A stretch of DNA of 64,000 bases from Planococcus ruber (lineage in GTDB: Bacteria; Bacillota; Bacilli; Bacillales_A; Planococcaceae), in NCBI RefSeq assembly GCF_022819085.1, contig NZ_JALHAG010000004.1, positions 496,001-560,000 on the forward strand, in the 5' to 3' direction. Each line of letters starts with the position of its first letter. Position 1 is the stretch's first letter. Positions 59,688 to 64,000 of this stretch are shown piece by piece. The notes below the pieces were generated by a model. The model was given only the letters and a program-made list of their open reading frames with translations. It made no database searches and was not told the origin of the DNA. A program made the translations under genes and the position numbers.

Positions 59688-61262
59688 ATGAAAAGAAAAT
59701 TGCTGGTGGTGTTAATTGCATTTTTCATCTTGTTAACGCCGTTTCACGTTGCCTTGGCCGCTCCTGTTTTCAAAGACGTTCCGGACCCCTACAAATTTAA
59801 AGCAGAGTTTGATTATTTAGTGAAACAAGGAATTTTGACCGCAGATCCGGCGGTAGAATTTGGTGTGGATCAAGAAATTACCCGCATTGAAGCGGTTAGC
59901 ATCTTGATCCAGGCTTTAAAGCTCGACACCAACAACCGGCCGGCTCCCGTCTTCACCGATGTGAAAGCAGCCGACCCGAATTTCCCGCTCATTGCCACCA
60001 TCGTTGACGAGAAAATTATGGTTGGAAATGGCAAAGGCCAATTCAACCCTTATGAAAAACTGACACGCGCCCAAATGGCCACCGTTCTGGTAAAAGCCTT
60101 TAAACTATCCGGCAAAACCACCACCGTGTTCAAAGACGTTTCCCCTAGTTCAGCGGCTTACGGCGCGATTCAAATCTTGATTGCCAATAAAATCACAGCG
60201 GGCTACAACGATTACACGTTCAAGCCTTATACGTATTTAACCAAATCGCATTTTGCCGTATTCATTGCACGAATCCTGAATCCGGCATTCCGGGCAGATC
60301 CAAAGCCGCCTGCTCCAGCGCCAGCCCCGCCGGCTTCCTGTGAAAAGCCGAGCAAAACTGCCAGCTATAAAGTGAATGTGGCTGTCACAAATATGTGGAA
60401 GAACCCGAACAAAACCCGCGCCGTCGACAAGCCTTCCCTGTCAAAGCCGGTTGACATGAAAAAATGGATCAATGGCATGACGTTGAACGAAAAGAAATGG
60501 CTCGTCGAAAAAACCGATACTCAAGCGGTGTTCGGCGAAGACGTCAGTTTGCTCACAACCGGCAGCAACTGGGTTGAAATTGCAGCGAACGATCAGTACG
60601 TCCCTTACCAGAAAGAAGGCTATCCGGGCTGGGTGCCGAAATCCCATATCGCAAAAGTGACAAAAGACTATTCGGACTGCGCAATTGCCATCGTTACGGC
60701 AAAACTTGCACCGCTGTACAATACAAGCGACCAAAAACAGTTCATGGAAATCAGCTATTCGACCATCTTGCCGGTCATTAAATCGGACAGCAAGTGGTAC
60801 CATGTACAAACACCGGCTAATGGCGTCAAACTTCTGCGGAAAGCGGATGCCAAATCATATAAGAATGATAAAGCCGTTCCAAAACCGTCTCAGGCCAACA
60901 TCGTTAATGAAGCGAAAAGGTTCCTGGACCTCCCCTATTTATGGGCTGGCACTTCCGCGTACGGCTTTGATTGCTCCGGAATCATCTATGCGGTATACAA
61001 AAACTTCGGAATCACGATTCCGCGCGATTCGTTCTACCAGGCAACGAAAGGAACAGCAGTAGCGAAAAAAGATCTGCAGCCTGGCGATTTGGTGTTCTTC
61101 GCCTATAACGGCGGGAGAGGAAAAGTCTATCATGTGGGGCTCTACATCGGTTCAGGCAAAATGCTCCATGCGCCGAATGCATCTTCCAAAGTGCGAATCG
61201 AGGCGTTAAATTCCGGGGTTTATTTGAAAAACTATTCAGGAGCCCGAAGATATTTGAAATAA
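59688..61262 (+). CDS. SLH-domain NlpC/P60 peptidoglycan hydrolase
   Basis: 524 residues: a signal peptide to about 24 (ending VALAAP), three SLH repeats to about 200 (each with F-x-DV and ITRIEAV/LTRAQMA/LTKSHFAVFI), a PAPAPAPP linker, two SH3-like stretches (about 225-395), and an NlpC/P60 domain (about 405-524) with FDCSGIIYAV (catalytic Cys), YHVGLYIG (His) and HAPNASS. It is held on the wall polymer by SLH binding, and cuts peptide stems in peptidoglycan. It stands alone with a terminator. AAAGGGG lies about 7 nt before the ATG. Confidence 0.9.
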   Translation: MKRKLLVVLIAFFILLTPFHVALAAPVFKDVPDPYKFKAEFDYLVKQGILTADPAVEFGVDQEITRIEAVSILIQALKLDTNNRPAPVFTDVKAADPNFPLIATIVDEKIMVGNGKGQFNPYEKLTRAQMATVLVKAFKLSGKTTTVFKDVSPSSAAYGAIQILIANKITAGYNDYTFKPYTYLTKSHFAVFIARILNPAFRADPKPPAPAPAPPASCEKPSKTASYKVNVAVTNMWKNPNKTRAVDKPSLSKPVDMKKWINGMTLNEKKWLVEKTDTQAVFGEDVSLLTTGSNWVEIAANDQYVPYQKEGYPGWVPKSHIAKVTKDYSDCAIAIVTAKLAPLYNTSDQKQFMEISYSTILPVIKSDSKWYHVQTPANGVKLLRKADAKSYKNDKAVPKPSQANIVNEAKRFLDLPYLWAGTSAYGFDCSGIIYAVYKNFGITIPRDSFYQATKGTAVAKKDLQPGDLVFFAYNGGRGKVYHVGLYIGSGKMLHAPNASSKVRIEALNSGVYLKNYSGARRYLK

Positions 61263-61267
61263 AAATA

Positions 61268-61297
61268 AACCCCCACGCCAAAGGCATGGGGGTTTTC
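61268..61297 (+). terminator. Terminator of the SLH-NlpC/P60 gene
   Basis: AAACCCCCACGCC pairs with GGCATGGGGGTTT (one mismatch) around AAA, then T. It begins 6 nt after the stop. Confidence 0.85.
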
Positions 61298-61429
61298 GAT
61301 AGTTTGCGGCGTATCAAGCCACGCTCCACAACGTGCTCCATAAGGAATGCTTGTCCGTCTTACGCAAACGAGCTCATCGCGTCTTTAACAATAGAGCATC
61401 GCGGAAAGGGTGTCAATGCTTTTAGCTTC

Positions 61430-62680
61430 TCATTTGTCTTGTTTATTGATGAACTTGGTTAAAGGATAGACCCCAATGCTTTGAATTACAAGCGACAAAA
61501 GAATGACAGCAAAAGCCAGCGACACCAATAAATCATCTTTTCCTCCCACTTCATTTTCTAGCCACAGCAACAATGCAACCGACATGGCTCCTTTAATGCC
61601 CGACCAGGTAATCAATGAAGTCGTGGAAAAATCGTTTGCAAATTCCTTTCTCCAAGCAGGAACGCCGTAAACGAACCCGCCAAGAACAAGGAACCTGGCC
61701 AAAATAGACAAAACAAAAATCCCAAGAGCCAGCCCCCATTCCGAAAATGCCAAGTATTCAGCACCTTGGATTCCGATCAAGAGAAACAGCAATCCTAAAA
61801 GTGTCGGGTTGAGAATATCCCAAAAACCGTCCAGCGACTGCTGAATATGATTCTCTTTAATATTTTTGCCGAATTCAAACGCAAGCATGATTCCGGCTGC
61901 TACGGTTGCGAGGACTCCGGAAACCCCAAGCGCTTCCGCCATGTAAAAACCGCCATAAGCAATAATCACTGTAAGCATGACATGATAATGCCGATTTTTT
62001 GTATAATGGATAATTTTGCTCATGAGCCAGCCAAGAAAACAGCCAATAGCAATGCCGTCTATCGAGACCAGCAAAAATTCGGAAATAAATTTCCCTGCAG
62101 AAAAGCCGCTATCTGTCTGGAACATGGCAAGGAAAATTGTAAAAATGACGACGCTTGTTCCATCATTGACCATCGATTCCCCTTCCACTATATCCGCAAT
62201 TTTTTCTTCTCCTTTGCTTTGCTTCAAGATGGAAGTAATCGAAACCGGATCTGTCGGGACCAGAATCGCAGCCAGAAGAAAGGCCGCCGTCAGTGAAATG
62301 GATATGAACAATCCACTCATCCAGTAGATGCCAAGCCCTAAAAGCATTGCGGTCGCCATCAGTCCCAATGTACTGAGTACCGCAATAATCCCTGCATTTT
62401 CCTTCAGCTGCTTGATTGGAAACTGATAGGCCGATGTGAACAAAATAGCAGGAAGAAAAACAGTGAAAATGATGTCTTTGGTGATATGCAGATTTGAGAA
62501 AAATGGAAGAAATGAAAGACCGATTCCGATTAGTACAAGAACTACAGGAACCGGAAAGTAATTTTTTTTGATATCGATTGTGTAAACAATGTACCCAATC
62601 AATAAGAGCAGTAAAATTTGATGAGCCAGCAAGCTATCCACGCCTTTCGAATTTTCTACAATGACCTTACTTCCCTTCAT
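61430..62680 (-). CDS. CPA1-type Na+(K+)/H+ antiporter
   Basis: About 416 residues, twelve to thirteen membrane segments. Ion-binding marks are VPTDPVS near 150 and EGESMVNDGTSVVIF near 175, and GIKGAMSVALLLWL late in the protein. It trades cytosolic sodium or potassium for protons. Start uncertain: the frame runs to a TTG at 62716, an ATG at 62680 and later GTG/TTG codons, none with a strong ribosome site. No linked regulator. Confidence 0.88.
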   Translation of the reverse strand: MKGSKVIVENSKGVDSLLAHQILLLLLIGYIVYTIDIKKNYFPVPVVLVLIGIGLSFLPFFSNLHITKDIIFTVFLPAILFTSAYQFPIKQLKENAGIIAVLSTLGLMATAMLLGLGIYWMSGLFISISLTAAFLLAAILVPTDPVSITSILKQSKGEEKIADIVEGESMVNDGTSVVIFTIFLAMFQTDSGFSAGKFISEFLLVSIDGIAIGCFLGWLMSKIIHYTKNRHYHVMLTVIIAYGGFYMAEALGVSGVLATVAAGIMLAFEFGKNIKENHIQQSLDGFWDILNPTLLGLLFLLIGIQGAEYLAFSEWGLALGIFVLSILARFLVLGGFVYGVPAWRKEFANDFSTTSLITWSGIKGAMSVALLLWLENEVGGKDDLLVSLAFAVILLSLVIQSIGVYPLTKFINKQDK

Positions 62681-62753
62681 TCCTTTCTTTCTCAAAGTTA
62701 AACTTTTGCGTTCCAAAGCACCAGTCGGCTCCGCTACTCGATTCTAGATTTTA

Positions 62754-62806
62754 TAAAAAAAGCTTCAGCAAACGAACACCTTAATAGTGTCTTGCCTGAA
62801 GCTTTT
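62754..62806 (-). terminator. Orphan strong terminator after a gene remnant
   Basis: On the reverse strand AAAGCTTCAGGCAA pairs with TTTGCTGAAGCTTT (one bulge) around a 20-nt loop that itself pairs (ACAC/GTGT), followed by TTTTTATA. No full gene lies upstream of it. Confidence 0.8.
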
Positions 62807-63124
62807 CAGTTTCTAGATTTTTCTTTCTTTGATGCGTTTGATCGTCTCTTCGATCCAATGGGCTATATGCTCTGCTGTTAAAATAATTATTCATGAAATC
62901 AACAAAGTTCTTTCTTGATTCGTCCACGTCGATCATTTCCTTCTCTCTCTTGTGGTTTCACTTTTTAAATAGTGCTTTGAACAAAGTACTATTTTTAAAC
63001 TATTTAACACCTTACTCTCTTCTTTTTCAGGAATTCAGCAAATTCATCCAATTTTTTATGGTCGAGAAACTATATACGAATAAATTCAAAGAGAAAAAAT
63101 TAGTTTTAATTCATTTCTTTAAAA

Positions 63125-63140
63125 TGTTTCATGTGAAACA
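63125..63140. other. parS-like 16-bp site
   Basis: TGTTTCATGTGAAACA differs from the chromosome-partition consensus TGTTNCACGTGAAACA by one base (C to T at position 8). It lies in non-coding DNA. ParB usually tolerates few changes in the centre, so binding is uncertain. Confidence 0.45.
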
Positions 63141-63294
63141 TTCTAAAGCTGGGAAGAATTTAATACTTAACTTATCGAGATCTCTTTTTAGCAAGCGATA
63201 CGGAAATTTTTTTAGATTGACAGTCTGAAATTGCTCATAAGCAAAAAAAGAAGAGTTTCGATTGTTTTCGATACCCTTCCTTTTCAGTATGTAT

Positions 63295-63343
63295 AAAAAA
63301 AAGACCTGCAGTCGTTAAATAATCTTTAACAGCTGCAGGCCAT
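63295..63343 (-). terminator. Terminator of the right-edge SLH gene
   Basis: On the reverse strand GGCCTGCAG and GTTAAA pair with TTTAAC and CTGCAGGTC around GATTA, then eight T. Confidence 0.9.
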
Positions 63344-63384
63344 TTTCTTTAAGAGGAAAAACTATCAGTGTTCATTTACTTTTT

Positions 63385-64000
63385 TCATTCTGGGAAGAAA
63401 TTGAATGTATAAGTAATGCCACGGAATTCATCGTTGTATGGAAGGTTAAATGTAATGTCTACCGTATTTTTGCTTGCCAATGATACCATAATGGCTTGTT
63501 TTGCATTTTGTGCACCAGCTGCAACATTGCCATTGCCATCAGAAATTTCATACGAAGCGTTATTGACTAGAACGGTTTCAATTCCTTGGTCAGCCAACGA
63601 TTGGAAGAATCCTGTACCTGATTCAGGTGCTGGAAGATCTCCAGATCCTTCGATGTTGAATGTATTCACGCGGGATTCATCCACTACCACATTGTAGCCG
63701 TATTCTGCTCCAAGGGAAGCAAATCCGTTCATGGCATCACGGAAATCTTCGCTCAACTCTTCAACTTCAAGCATTTCTGCTCTGTAAATGAAGATAGCGA
63801 AATCTCCGCGTTTAATGGAATTGTCCGGAGCGAATTTTGTAGCCGAAACGCCTTGCGTGATGCCATTTGCCATCAAGCCCGCTACTGCTTGGCTATAACG
63901 GCTGTTTACATCCGTGAATGTCATGTTCGACACATCGCCTTTAAAGTTATAAGCGTTGGCATTGCTCATCATCAACGCGACTTCTCCACGAGTGATCGTG
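63385..64000 (-). CDS. SLH-domain surface protein, C-terminal part (5' end outside window)
   Basis: About 205 codons are visible; the frame is open to the right edge and begins TITRGEVALMMSNANAYNF, the last third of one SLH repeat, followed by a full repeat (FTDVNSRYSQAVAGLMANG, IKRGDFAIFIYRAEML). The rest is a beta-rich domain of unknown type ending YTFNFFPE. Attached to the cell wall by SLH binding. The upstream part probably carries a signal peptide and more SLH repeats. Terminator at 63295-63343. Confidence 0.85.
   Translation of the reverse strand, partial: TITRGEVALMMSNANAYNFKGDVSNMTFTDVNSRYSQAVAGLMANGITQGVSATKFAPDNSIKRGDFAIFIYRAEMLEVEELSEDFRDAMNGFASLGAEYGYNVVVDESRVNTFNIEGSGDLPAPESGTGFFQSLADQGIETVLVNNASYEISDGNGNVAAGAQNAKQAIMVSLASKNTVDITFNLPYNDEFRGITYTFNFFPE

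Larger units (their letters stand above)
62717..63384. other. 670-nt AT-rich region without a confident gene
   Basis: Contains a strong terminator (62754-62806) preceded on the reverse strand by a 23-24-codon frame ending at a TAG (62816) and reading ILTAEHIAHWIEETIKRIKE, like the C-terminus of a lost protein; a parS-like site (63125-63140); and the terminator of the SLH gene (63295-63343). The 111-codon forward frame at 62893-63228 is low in complexity and has no ribosome site. Confidence 0.45.

Noticed and set aside
62893..63228. 111-codon forward frame
   Set aside because: Very rich in F, K, L and S as expected from AT-rich DNA, no ribosome site, and it contains the parS-like site.

Overview
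The window looks like chromosome of a low-to-moderate G+C Gram-positive bacterium of the Bacillaceae/Planococcaceae type, most like Planococcus or a close relative. The basis is: strong GGAGG ribosome sites with many TTG/GTG starts; homologues of YcnK, YtvA, PaiAB, YkkCD and YxiJ; SLH-domain surface proteins; and T-box, guanidine-I and yybP-ykoY leaders. The genus is an inference. No rRNA, tRNA, CRISPR, transposase or integrase gene was seen.

Region 1 (1-12.8 kb) is accessory, mostly minus-strand and AT-rich. It holds remnants (an ECF sigma fragment, an ASCH gene with one in-frame stop, a frameshifted phzF-like gene) and a run of immunity-type genes with no toxin gene beside them: Imm53, a YxiJ-like protein, an Imm26-like/DUF4240 protein next to a leucine-rich-repeat protein, and DUF2716 and DUF3221 proteins.

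Region 2 (12.8-23.7 kb) is the most unusual part. Single genes, mostly unrelated small proteins of unknown function in either orientation, are separated by copies of a 34-bp palindrome (arms TGAATGTAACTTAA and TTAAGTTACATTCA around a variable 6-nt centre). I count nine near-complete copies and one diverged copy between 12990 and 23131, and I noticed none in the 40 kb that follow. A second dyad family (13-nt arm AACCGTTCGTAAA, 8-nt centre) occurs in the same interval. The layout recalls a gene-cassette array or a set of recombinase-type sites. The recombinase, if there is one, lies outside the window.

Region 3 (23.7-64 kb) is ordinary core and metabolic chromosome. It contains a T-box-led MFS transporter; a MarR-MFS efflux operon; an iron locus with a Fur-box-like dyad between a ferredoxin/flavodoxin-type reductase and a siderophore ABC operon; an EAL protein; proBA; a ycnK-PepSY-YtkA copper-type operon; a LOV-STAS blue-light receptor; MarR-paiA-paiB; a guanidine riboswitch with a two-subunit SMR exporter; a manganese riboswitch with a TerC protein; PadR/HAAS; ilvE; a NUDIX-SNF2 pair; mnmH; an Lrp/EamA divergon; an SLH-NlpC/P60 wall hydrolase; a Na+/H+ antiporter; and, at the right edge, a 5'-truncated SLH protein. 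An AT-rich gap at 62.7-63.4 kb carries a 16-bp parS-like site.

All calls come from reading the sequence. No alignment, covariance model or database search was run, so family names rest on recognised motifs and remembered homologues.
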